From contig CACNYU010000010.1 in assembly GCA_902624785.1 (NCBI GenBank), forward strand, positions 1 through 38,758: DNA of 38,758 nucleotides, written 5' to 3'. Origin of the DNA: an uncultured Prochlorococcus sp. GTDB taxonomy: Bacteria > Cyanobacteriota > Cyanobacteriia > PCC-6307 > Cyanobiaceae. The position numbers and the translations under genes were made by a program. The first letter of the stretch is position 1. Each line of letters opens with the position of its first letter. The notes below the pieces were generated by a model. The model had not been told where the DNA came from. It was given only the letters and a program-made list of their open reading frames with translations, and made no database searches. Positions 25,042-34,866 of the stretch are shown here, one piece after another.

Positions 25042-25974
25042 TTAACTTAAGCTTCCACCACAGCTCGAACCCGCCCCTGCGGTACATGCAAAACAATGAT
25101 TTTTTGCTGCAATTTGATAATCAAATGACGATGAGTAATTTAAAAGGTCATAAAGATTTTTTGGTCCATTTACACTTTTTAATTTTAGTTGTTGATTAAA
25201 ATCGCAGTCATAAATATGACCTTCCCAATCAATACTTAAGGTTTTTTTACACATTAAATTTTTTAAATTTTGTTGATTAAAATTATTTGCAAGTAATTCA
25301 AAATATTTTTCAAGTTCTCCAGTCATTTTTAAAAAGTCGGCATACCTATTAATAGGCATGTTTGTTATCGTATAAAGCTTATTAAAAGTTATATTGTATC
25401 TCTCATAAAGGGCCTTTTTATAGTCACTTTCTAATTTCTCTTGGGGAGGGGGTAATGTGGGGTTTATAGGGTTGTACACTAAATTTAATTGAAGTCCACT
25501 ATTTTTTTTTCCATATCCTAAATTGTTTAAGATTTTGATCGCATTAATACTTTTATCAAAAACACCTGAACCTCTTTGCTTCTCTACATTCTCTTTTTCA
25601 TAGCATGGTAATGAAGCTGTAATAATTACTTGATTTTTAGCTAAAAAATTAGGTAAGTCCTCATAACCTTTTTCAAAGAAAATTGTTAAGTTACACCTAT
25701 CTATAATATTTATATTTTGATTTTTTAGACTTAATACAAGTTTCTTAAAATTAGGGTTCATTTCTGGGGCTCCACCAGTTATATCTAAAGTTTTTATGTT
25801 GAATTTTCTTATTATCTTTGGAATTAAATCTAGAATTTTTTCTGACATCATTTCTGTTCTACTTGGACTAGAGTTAACATGACAATGCTTGCAAGCTTGA
25901 TTGCATTTATATCCAATATTAATTTGTAAAGTATCTATAGATTCTTTTTTTATCTTAGGGAATACAGTTTTCAT
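25042..25974 (-). CDS. arsS: ArsS-like radical SAM protein (arsenosugar biosynthesis)
   Basis: The 310-residue protein has the radical SAM cluster motif CNQACKHC (C24, C28, C31), then HVNSSPSRTEMMS, the SAM-binding ITGGAPEMNP, and the family tail around YDCDFNQQL and C294FAC297TAGAGSSC305GG. These features match the ArsS family, proposed to attach the adenosyl group in making dimethylarsinoyl ribosides from methylated arsenic. The family contains selenoproteins; here the visible positions are Cys. The usual partner arsM is not in the window. ATG start; it lies between fur (convergent) and the phosphatase-like gene. Confidence 0.85.
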   Translation of the reverse strand: MKTVFPKIKKESIDTLQINIGYKCNQACKHCHVNSSPSRTEMMSEKILDLIPKIIRKFNIKTLDITGGAPEMNPNFKKLVLSLKNQNINIIDRCNLTIFFEKGYEDLPNFLAKNQVIITASLPCYEKENVEKQRGSGVFDKSINAIKILNNLGYGKKNSGLQLNLVYNPINPTLPPPQEKLESDYKKALYERYNITFNKLYTITNMPINRYADFLKMTGELEKYFELLANNFNQQNLKNLMCKKTLSIDWEGHIYDCDFNQQLKLKSVNGPKNLYDLLNYSSSFDYQIAAKNHCFACTAGAGSSCGGSLS

Positions 25975-26036
25975 TGAATCTCTATTTACTTTTAAAGTGT
26001 CAATAAAAACTTAATAAGTCAATAAAAATAAATATA

Positions 26037-27248
26037 TTAATTTTTAATTTGATATCTTTTATGGGCTATTTTAGTAAACCATTTAATATATTCTTCTGGG
26101 CCATCCTGAAAAATAATATCAAATTTAAGAATATCATATTTATCTGTTATACCTTTCATACCAGTTTTTCTTGTTGATGGTCTAAAAACTTCTCCATAAC
26201 TGCTATCAACAAAAATTATATTATTTTTAATACCAAATTCATAACCTAATAATTGAATAAATTCTAAAAAAGATCTGTCACTTCCGCCTCTTGCAAAAGA
26301 ATTACTCTTTCTAATTTGATTAGAAGTAATAGTATCACCTACTCCAATTATAATTGGCAAGTCCTTAGGTTCGATATATTTTTTGCAGAAAGCTATTTTC
26401 TCATTTTTACCAATTGGTGCATCTCTAAAATTAAAATTTTCTCCAAATGGTTTTTTACCTTTTTTATCTCCAATAAATTTATTTAATAAGCATAATACTC
26501 CTGCATCTTTTTGTGCACCTTTTAAAAGGAATTGAATATCAGTTGAACCAATATCATTATTTTTTGATTCTTTTAATAATTCAACTCCATTTTTTGATCC
26601 TAAATTTGGTGATATGTGGAGAAAGAATGAATCTCTTAATCCCCTAGATTTTCCTATAGAGATTATTTCATTCATCATCTTTTCAAAATATCTTTGTATT
26701 TTTATTTTTATAAGATTATTTTCTGATATTTCAAAAAGGCTATTAAAGTTCACTGTTGGAGAAAATCTAGTATCACAAATTGACTTTTTCATATGGAAAT
26801 TTATTAAATTATCATCCATTTGGGGAAATAATTCTTTAACAATCAATCTAAATTTGGGTCGCATTAATTTTGGTACATTAGCTAAAAAATCTAATTCTTC
26901 TTTTGAAATGCCTTCAAAATTTATAACACCTTTACTATCTTGATATTCAACACCGCATGCTGCTAAACCCCTTAAATAAAGTCCATCTTGCCTCGGTTTA
27001 TATTTACTTCCTAAAGATCTTTCAATTATTCTATTAACTCCCCTCTTCCCTTCATGTTCTCCACATGTAAGTACAAAGAATTCTTTATCTAACTTTTTCG
27101 CTGCAAATATATATTCTCTACTTAATTTTCTAGTCATTGGATCCTTTACGAGAGGAATACAAACGCCATCTATGTCTTGTATAAATAGAATATTTTGCGA
27201 AGATAATATTATTTTCTCTAATCCTAAAGTTTTACTTGTAATTTCCAT
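26037..27248 (-). CDS. Glucosylglycerol-phosphate phosphatase-like protein (StpA/Salt_tol_Pase family)
   Basis: The 403-residue protein opens with IQDIDGVCIPLVKDPMTRKL (DIDG at 25-28), a HAD-like nucleophile and acid pair. Further matches to StpA-type salt-tolerance phosphatases as I remember them include FVLTCGEHEGKRGVNRIIE, RPRQDGLYLRGLAACG-like residues, and a late GVGDTITSNQIRKSN. StpA dephosphorylates glucosylglycerol phosphate to the compatible solute glucosylglycerol. The synthase ggpS is not in the window, so the actual substrate may differ. It is divergent from a dehydrogenase-like gene across 156 bp; the two are likely coregulated. Confidence 0.7.
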   Translation of the reverse strand: MEITSKTLGLEKIILSSQNILFIQDIDGVCIPLVKDPMTRKLSREYIFAAKKLDKEFFVLTCGEHEGKRGVNRIIERSLGSKYKPRQDGLYLRGLAACGVEYQDSKGVINFEGISKEELDFLANVPKLMRPKFRLIVKELFPQMDDNLINFHMKKSICDTRFSPTVNFNSLFEISENNLIKIKIQRYFEKMMNEIISIGKSRGLRDSFFLHISPNLGSKNGVELLKESKNNDIGSTDIQFLLKGAQKDAGVLCLLNKFIGDKKGKKPFGENFNFRDAPIGKNEKIAFCKKYIEPKDLPIIIGVGDTITSNQIRKSNSFARGGSDRSFLEFIQLLGYEFGIKNNIIFVDSSYGEVFRPSTRKTGMKGITDKYDILKFDIIFQDGPEEYIKWFTKIAHKRYQIKN

Positions 27249-27404
27249 CTAAAAATATTTTTATCTTTTTGAAAGATTTTGTTCATTCAAAATTTAATTG
27301 GATGAATTTTTATTATAACAATTTAGTATTCAAATTTATTTCATACATTGATTTTTGTATGATAATTAAAAGTAAAGCAATTTAAGTATATTTAGAAACT
27401 TGTA
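27249..27404. promoter_or_regulatory. Divergent intergenic region between the StpA-like and dehydrogenase-like genes
   Basis: This 156-bp AT-rich gap separates two divergent starts and should hold promoters in both directions. TATAAC near 27316 could be a -10 on the plus strand, but no reliable -35 accompanies it. No inverted repeat of note was found. Confidence 0.35.
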
Positions 27405-28883
27405 ATGGAAAATAAATTTTTTAATGGAACAATTGATAAATGTTCATTTGATGCATTTTTAAAAAATACTATTAATTGCAAAGTAGGTTTTTATAGCGTT
27501 GGCTTATATCCAGCATCATTAGCTTATAACTGTGCAATGCATTCTAAAAAATTAAATATTTTATTAGCTCCTCGTCCAGGTAGAGAATTGTTTGGTGCTT
27601 TCTCAGATGACGTCTTATCAAAAATGGAACCAAAAATTATTGAGAGAATAGTAAAAATGGCCTCCCCTATAGATCAAGGAATTCAAGATAGATACAATAA
27701 TTTAGAGAATCTTATTTTAAACTGTGATATTGTTATTCTTGCTTCAAATAGTAACCATATTCAAGATGATATTGAATTAGCAGTTAAATTAAAAGAGGAT
27801 CTAGGTAGGAAGAATGTTGTTCTTACGTGCCTAGTAGGTTCATTTTGTATGGATAAAAGTAATAATAAGCCTTTTATATTATGTGAAAAATATCCTAATT
27901 TAGGTTTTTTTACAGGCTTTCATCGTCATGGTGCTCTTAGAAATAGGAAGGATTCATTTAGTGCAAATTTTTGTCATCCAGATTCTTTAACCTCATTTTT
28001 AGGAACTAAAATATTAAATAATCTCTCTCCTAAAATTATAGTTTCACCAGGTATTCATAATATTGAATGTCAATACATAAAAGCAATTAAAAATATATCA
28101 TCAATTTTTGCTGGATTTGTAAATAAATATCATTCAGATAAACCTGGAATGTTACCAACTATAAATACTGTTTTATTAAGTCAATGTTTTGATCAAGCAG
28201 CAAGTATTTCTACTTTTATAAGATCTAAAATTAATCTATCAGATCAATTTATATCTCTTAAGGAGTTAGGTTATGGAGTAGATAGTATAAAAGCTTTTGA
28301 GATCAATAAAGTTAAAAAACAAGAGAAAGGAGACTTTACTTTTTCACAACTAAATGCCGTTACCGCTGATGTCCTAGGTAGTATGTCCTTACCAGTTGAA
28401 GGTAAGCCAACAAGAAATTTTCAGGCCGGTCAAGTTTTATCTGAAATGATTTTAGAACATAAAAGATGTCCAAATGACATAGATGAATTTATCAGTTGGT
28501 GCGAAAAATTTTATCTAAGTAAAGGTGATCTTGAGGGTTTAAAGTCTTTAAATTTTTGGCCTTATATTTACGAAAAATATTCTCTCGTCAATAATAATTG
28601 TTCTATGATTAATCTTATTTATATATGCTTTTATGCCAATTATGAAGAGAAAAGATCTATTTATGAGGTTCTTACTAATGAGGAAGAAATTATAAATTAT
28701 TGTCAGGAATCAGTTAAGCCCCATATCAGTAATCAAATATTTACACAGAGTTATGAAGATTTTGAAAATAAGGATGTGAATTTATTGACTAAAAATGAGA
28801 TAAGAATTTCTTTAAAAAATAAAACTAAAGAAAAAAAATATTTCAAAGTAATGAAGATAGTAGATAAATATTTTAAGAATTAA
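27405..28883 (+). CDS. NAD(P)-binding, glycerol-3-phosphate-dehydrogenase-like protein of unknown function
   Basis: The 492-residue protein begins with a Rossmann-type segment VGFYSVGLYPASLAYN (about 28-43), then a second strand ending in LNILLAPRPG and the strand CDIVILASNS. The later helical segment NIECQYIKAIKNISSIFAGF resembles the region of GpsA that precedes its catalytic lysine loop. This layout suggests a 6-phosphogluconate/GpsA-like dehydrogenase, but the coenzyme glycine motif is atypical and the C-terminal 150 residues are unlike GpsA. Its partner is the divergent StpA-like phosphatase, so supply of glycerol-3-phosphate or another glyceryl donor for a compatible solute is a reasonable guess. 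ATG start. Confidence 0.6.
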   Translation: MENKFFNGTIDKCSFDAFLKNTINCKVGFYSVGLYPASLAYNCAMHSKKLNILLAPRPGRELFGAFSDDVLSKMEPKIIERIVKMASPIDQGIQDRYNNLENLILNCDIVILASNSNHIQDDIELAVKLKEDLGRKNVVLTCLVGSFCMDKSNNKPFILCEKYPNLGFFTGFHRHGALRNRKDSFSANFCHPDSLTSFLGTKILNNLSPKIIVSPGIHNIECQYIKAIKNISSIFAGFVNKYHSDKPGMLPTINTVLLSQCFDQAASISTFIRSKINLSDQFISLKELGYGVDSIKAFEINKVKKQEKGDFTFSQLNAVTADVLGSMSLPVEGKPTRNFQAGQVLSEMILEHKRCPNDIDEFISWCEKFYLSKGDLEGLKSLNFWPYIYEKYSLVNNNCSMINLIYICFYANYEEKRSIYEVLTNEEEIINYCQESVKPHISNQIFTQSYEDFENKDVNLLTKNEIRISLKNKTKEKKYFKVMKIVDKYFKN

Positions 28884-28955
28884 TCTTTTTCTAACTTATG
28901 CTATGAGTTAAATTTATTTACTTCTAACCTTTGAAGGGGTAAAATTCTAATAAAT

Positions 28956-29630
28956 TTGGGAAATTTATTGAACAAAGAATCATCACATCGATCTCATGAA
29001 CTAAAGGCAATTGGTTGGAACACAGAAGAAATTACAAGATATGAGGAATTGTGGGAGTATAGCCAGAGATGGGGACTAATAAATTTGGAAAGAGAGGATA
29101 GACAGTTTCTCAGGAAAGCTGAAAAGCTAATTCCTAAATTGCAACCAAAGAAAACATCAAATAAAAAGTCTATTGAAGAAAAATCTTATTATTTATGGTT
29201 AAATTTCTACTTAAATAAATTAAAAACATTTAGTAATTTACATGTACCAAAAGAAATGTTTAGTGTTTGGGAGATAATGATAAAGGAAGAATTAAATCTA
29301 TTAAAAAAATATAATCCAGTTATGGGTTTACCAGATTCAATTAAAGCTAAAGAACTTTATAAAGTTAGGGAGATTCTTATACAGAATTCATTTAATAATT
29401 ATGAAGCCAGAAATTGTGATACTTTTTTTGATTTTGATATAGAAAAAATCTCTTCAGAAGGAGAAGTTATTGGTAAGAGTTGGAAATCTTTGGTTGAAAG
29501 TGATTCCTCCCAAAAAGATAAGTTTCCTTTATTAAACCAAAAGAATTCCGAAGAATTTAAAATTGAGACTTTGAAAATTCTAGAGGAATTTATGATTAGT
29601 AATTATCCCTCTTTAAAAGATAATTTATAA
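28956..29630 (+). CDS. Conserved hypothetical protein
   Basis: A 224-residue, charged, mostly helical soluble protein. The N-terminal part (ELKAIGWNTEEITRYEELWEYSQRWG) has regularly spaced aromatic residues; the middle is lysine-rich and the end acidic. I do not recognise the family and see no signal peptide or membrane segment. TTG 28956 is the furthest start; TTG 28968 has a better-placed GGG (28958-28960) and may be the true one. It lies 72 bases after the dehydrogenase-like gene and 70 bases before metY. Confidence 0.65.
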   Translation: MGNLLNKESSHRSHELKAIGWNTEEITRYEELWEYSQRWGLINLEREDRQFLRKAEKLIPKLQPKKTSNKKSIEEKSYYLWLNFYLNKLKTFSNLHVPKEMFSVWEIMIKEELNLLKKYNPVMGLPDSIKAKELYKVREILIQNSFNNYEARNCDTFFDFDIEKISSEGEVIGKSWKSLVESDSSQKDKFPLLNQKNSEEFKIETLKILEEFMISNYPSLKDNL

Positions 29631-29670
29631 AGATTTAGCCATATAAGATTTTTATTTATTCAATACTTAG

Positions 29671-31029
<1,359 letters not shown>

Positions 31030-31041
31030 TTAAAAAGATTA

Positions 31042-31950
31042 GTGGCATTAATAATACCTAGTAATTATCACAAGATTAGTGACGTTGAAAAAAATCACAT
31101 TTCTTGGATTGAACCAGAATTAGCTGAAAGGCAAGATATTAGGCCTTTGAGAATTGGCATTTTGAATATAATGCCACTTGGTAAACAGTATGAATTTAAT
31201 CTTTTACATCCTTTAGGTCTATCGCCCTTGCAGATTGAACCTATTTGGATAAGATTAAAAACTCATTTATATAAAACCTGGGATATTGATCATTTGAATA
31301 ATCATTATTTGAGCTGGGAGGAAGCGAATGAGCAGCAGTTTTTAGATGGACTTATCATTACTGGTGCACCTGTTGAAAATCTTGATTTTGAAGAAGTAAA
31401 TTATTGGAAAGAATTAGTAATCATTGTAAATCAGGCTAGAAAAATATGTGCAAGTACACTCGGTCTGTGTTGGGCTGGTTTTGCAATGGCTTATTTAGAA
31501 GGTGTAAATAAGAAGGTTTTTGATAAAAAACTATTTGGGGTTTACACCTTAAAAAGTTTAGTCCCAGGTCATCCTCTCATGGGGACTCAAGATGATGAAT
31601 TTACCTGTCCTCAAAGTAGATTCGCTGGCTTGCCTGATTTTGAAATGGAAAAAGCACAAAAAGAAGGAAAATTAAATTTGTTGGCTCATGGTGATAAGGT
31701 TGGATATACTATTTTTGAAACTACTGATCAGAAACAGCTTATTCATCTTGGACATCCCGAATATACAGTTCATAGAATCATTAGTGAAATAAATAGAGAT
31801 AGAGAAAAAGGGGATGTTCCTCCTCCGGAAAATTTTGATGCAAATTTATCAAAAACTTCTTGGAGATCTCATAGAAATTTGTTATTTCAGCAATGGCTTT
31901 GGTTCTGTTATCAAAAGGTAAGTTTAAAAGGTAAAAGACTCAATGATTAG
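31042..31950 (+). CDS. metA: Homoserine O-acyltransferase, MetA family, acetyl-CoA type
   Basis: The 302-residue protein has catalytic C143 (STLGLCWAGF), H238 and E240 (HLGHPEY), and the closing KTSWRSHRNLLFQQW of the MetA family. Glu112 in GAPVENLDF sits at the position where acetyl-CoA users carry Glu and the E. coli succinyl enzyme carries Gly, so O-acetylhomoserine is the predicted product, matching metY beside it. GTG start at 31042. Its 3' end overlaps the convergent SulP gene by 11 bases. Confidence 0.93.
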   Translation: MALIIPSNYHKISDVEKNHISWIEPELAERQDIRPLRIGILNIMPLGKQYEFNLLHPLGLSPLQIEPIWIRLKTHLYKTWDIDHLNNHYLSWEEANEQQFLDGLIITGAPVENLDFEEVNYWKELVIIVNQARKICASTLGLCWAGFAMAYLEGVNKKVFDKKLFGVYTLKSLVPGHPLMGTQDDEFTCPQSRFAGLPDFEMEKAQKEGKLNLLAHGDKVGYTIFETTDQKQLIHLGHPEYTVHRIISEINRDREKGDVPPPENFDANLSKTSWRSHRNLLFQQWLWFCYQKVSLKGKRLND

Positions 31951-33508
31951 TTTCCATACCTCCTAGTCTCTCAAATAAATTTAAACTTTCTTTATTTAAT
32001 CCTATTATTTCAACTTTTGATCCACCATTTTTAAATTTTCTTATGATTTGATCGAGTGCAACTACACCACTTTGATCCCAAATGTGAGCAGAGGTCATAT
32101 CAATAATAATTTCTTCTGGATGTTCATATACATCAAAACCTTGTAGGAAGTACATTTTACTAACAAAAAACAGCTGACCTTTAACCTTGTATATAATTCT
32201 ATTCTTCTCGTTTTTGCTCCTTTTGACGGATATGACTTTTGCTACTTTTCTGCTGAAAAGTATTGCCGCTAAAGCAACACCTGCAATTACTCCTAATGCT
32301 AAATTATGTGGTTTAGTAAGCATAGTAACTGAAAATGTGGTGACCATAACAGCAATATCACTTTTTGGTATTTTTCGGATATTTTTTAAACCATTTATAT
32401 CTGCAGTGCTAATTGAGATAGTTATCATTACAGCCACCAAGGCTGCCATTGGAATTGACCCAATCCATGACTTGAAAATTAAAATCATTAACAATAAAGA
32501 TAAACCAGAAGAAAGTGTAGATAATCTTGTTTTGCCTCCATTTTCAGAATTCATAACAGATTGGCCAACAAGTGCGCATCCTGCCATGCCTCCAAACATA
32601 GAAGCTACAATATTTGCTATTCCTTGACCTCTTGCCTCTTTATTTTTATTAGAACTACTATCATTAGCATCATCCAAAATATCTTGTGTTAAAAAAGTTT
32701 CCATCAATCCTACTAATGAAATAGCTAGAGAAGTTGGAAGAATAATACCCAGAGTTGTTATATTAAAAGGTACTTTACCATTCTCTAATAAACCAAAAGG
32801 TAATGAAATAGTGGGGAAGCCATTTGGTAATGTACCTAAGTCACTAACTTTTGGGATATCAAGTTTAAAAAGCAAACTTATAAGTGTAATTGCAATAATT
32901 GCAATTAATTGAGAAGGTATAACTTTAGTTATCTTTGGAACTCCATAAATGATAATTAATCCTAAAATTACAAGTATCCAAACTGTTGGTATCTGCTCAG
33001 CGGCTGGATATCTCGAAATAGTCTCAATTCCTAAATCATTTGCTTCTTTAACACCTAACCCAAGTTGAGGTAATTGAGCTTGGAAAATTAGTAATGCGAG
33101 AGCATTTACAAAACCACTTAATACTCCTGATGGCACAAATCTCATTTGATATGCCAATCTTAAATATCCCCATATAATCTGAAATATGCCTGTTAATAAT
33201 CCAGCTGCGATTAAGTAGGATAGTCCCACTCCTGGGCCTTGAGATTCTCCATAAGCTACAAGCCCTGTCATCAGCAAAGCTGTCGATCCTGTGACAGAGG
33301 TAATCATGCCTCTCCTTCCACCAAATAAAGCGATTGTTATTGATAAGCAAAATGCTCCATATAACCCAACCTTTGGATCAACACCTGCAATTCCAGAAAA
33401 AGCTATAGCTTCAGGAATCATTGCAAAAGCAACAACAATTCCCGATAGAATATTTGACTTTGGATCTCCGAACCAGTTTCTTGTTAAATAAGTCTTTAAT
33501 TCTTCCAT
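31940..33508 (-). CDS. SulP-family anion permease with STAS domain
   Basis: A 522-residue membrane transporter with about 10 to 12 helices: AMIPEAIAFSGIAGVDPKVGLYGAF near the N terminus, the GSTALLM loop, and LVGLMETFLTQDILDD. From about 445 a cytoplasmic STAS domain (IIDMTSAHIWDQSGVVALDQII) completes the SulP architecture. Members carry sulfate or, in the BicA branch, bicarbonate with Na+. Beside metY and metA, sulfate is plausible, but marine cyanobacteria use BicA-type members for bicarbonate, so the substrate is open. ATG start, 29 bases downstream of the FAD gene on the same strand. Confidence 0.9.
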   Translation of the reverse strand: MEELKTYLTRNWFGDPKSNILSGIVVAFAMIPEAIAFSGIAGVDPKVGLYGAFCLSITIALFGGRRGMITSVTGSTALLMTGLVAYGESQGPGVGLSYLIAAGLLTGIFQIIWGYLRLAYQMRFVPSGVLSGFVNALALLIFQAQLPQLGLGVKEANDLGIETISRYPAAEQIPTVWILVILGLIIIYGVPKITKVIPSQLIAIIAITLISLLFKLDIPKVSDLGTLPNGFPTISLPFGLLENGKVPFNITTLGIILPTSLAISLVGLMETFLTQDILDDANDSSSNKNKEARGQGIANIVASMFGGMAGCALVGQSVMNSENGGKTRLSTLSSGLSLLLMILIFKSWIGSIPMAALVAVMITISISTADINGLKNIRKIPKSDIAVMVTTFSVTMLTKPHNLALGVIAGVALAAILFSRKVAKVISVKRSKNEKNRIIYKVKGQLFFVSKMYFLQGFDVYEHPEEIIIDMTSAHIWDQSGVVALDQIIRKFKNGGSKVEIIGLNKESLNLFERLGGMETNH

Positions 33509-33537
33509 ATTAAATTAATCTATTAAAAAAATTTAAC

Positions 33538-34821
33538 CTATAAAGGTGGCAAAATGTTTCTAGGATCATAAAACTTCTTTAAAAGTTTTAAATTTTCTAA
33601 TTTATTACCAAAAGCAAGATTAATTTCTTCTTTATGAGAATTAAGATGATTATGTAGCTGAGCCATGTGAATGTATGGAAAAAATCTTTTTAATTTGTTC
33701 CACGATTGATTCATCCAGGTTAATGCTAAATTCTTATCTTCGTAATTATCCTTTTCCCATGAGGCGTATATCCAAGGCTTCCATGAGCATTCCCTATGTA
33801 TAAAAAGACTAGAATATTTATTTTTTTTGCTTGACTCACAACCTAATTGTTGTGAGGCTACGTAACATGATTTATTTGGTTTTGATATATTAATTTCTGA
33901 AAGTGTTGTTATAAAATCTTTTGTATTATTTTTTAAATCATTTCCCAATAAACTAATTACTTCAGAATGGTTATTTGAATTTAATTCAAAAAGATTTAGT
34001 TCTTTTGGAAAAAATCTTACGTTATTGAAACTTTTGTGGTCTCTTATTTTTAAAGATGAGTATTTATTTAAATCGGCGGTATATTTTTCACCTAATATTT
34101 TATCTTTTTCTGTTTTTATTTCTGCAACAATATAAATATATATCTGATCAGAGAAAATCCATTGAATACTCATGTTTGGGGGGAATTCTTCTGACTTTAT
34201 TATTAATTCTTCTAATTCATTTTTATTAATAAAACCCTCAAAAATTTTAATTGGGTAGGATTTAAAAGTCTTAAGACCAATTTCAGTTATTATTGTAAAA
34301 AATGGAGCGGCTCCTTTTATACCCTCCATAATTTTAAGCTCTTCCCCTTCAATTATTTTTTCTTCATTTAGTGAGAAATAATCACCATTACCAAAAAATC
34401 CTTTAACTGAAATAACATTATCAATTGCTAAACCATATCGCCTGCTTAAAGGACTTATTCCTCCTGTAAGAATATACCCTATCCCTGGAAGAGTTGATAA
34501 ACCAATTGGAAAAGTTCTATTGAATTTGTCTAAATTTTTTAACAAATCATTCATCAAAACACCTCCACCAACATTAATAATGCCCGTTTTTTTATCGAAC
34601 TTAATTTGGTTATAGTTTTTTCTGAGATCAACAGTAATAAAATTATCCTTTGCGCAACCTGAAGTTGTTCCACCACTACAAATACATAAATATTCATTAT
34701 TAGTAGATTCTTTTTTAAATTTTTCAAAAAAACTTTTGTCTAGTTCATAAACTACTTTTTTAATTTTTGCATCGTTAGAATTTGAGTTTGATACTTTAAA
34801 TAAAATTGATTTATCTATCAT
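33538..34821 (-). CDS. FAD-binding (PCMH-type) oxidoreductase
   Basis: The 427-residue protein has the PCMH/VAO FAD domain: CSGGTTSGCAKDNFITVDLR, IINVGGGVLMNDLL and LSTLPGIGYILTGGISPLSRRYGLAIDNVISV. The end (KLLKKFYDPRNILPPL) is the family tail that precedes the C terminus in berberine-bridge-like oxidases. The histidine or cysteine used for bicovalent FAD attachment in berberine enzymes is not evident at the first site, so attachment is uncertain. Substrate unknown. ATG start; divergent from cbiX by 45 bases. Confidence 0.85.
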   Translation of the reverse strand: MIDKSILFKVSNSNSNDAKIKKVVYELDKSFFEKFKKESTNNEYLCICSGGTTSGCAKDNFITVDLRKNYNQIKFDKKTGIINVGGGVLMNDLLKNLDKFNRTFPIGLSTLPGIGYILTGGISPLSRRYGLAIDNVISVKGFFGNGDYFSLNEEKIIEGEELKIMEGIKGAAPFFTIITEIGLKTFKSYPIKIFEGFINKNELEELIIKSEEFPPNMSIQWIFSDQIYIYIVAEIKTEKDKILGEKYTADLNKYSSLKIRDHKSFNNVRFFPKELNLFELNSNNHSEVISLLGNDLKNNTKDFITTLSEINISKPNKSCYVASQQLGCESSKKNKYSSLFIHRECSWKPWIYASWEKDNYEDKNLALTWMNQSWNKLKRFFPYIHMAQLHNHLNSHKEEINLAFGNKLENLKLLKKFYDPRNILPPL

Positions 34822-34866
34822 TATTAACTTGATTCTTTATATAATAATATTAATAATATTAATAAT

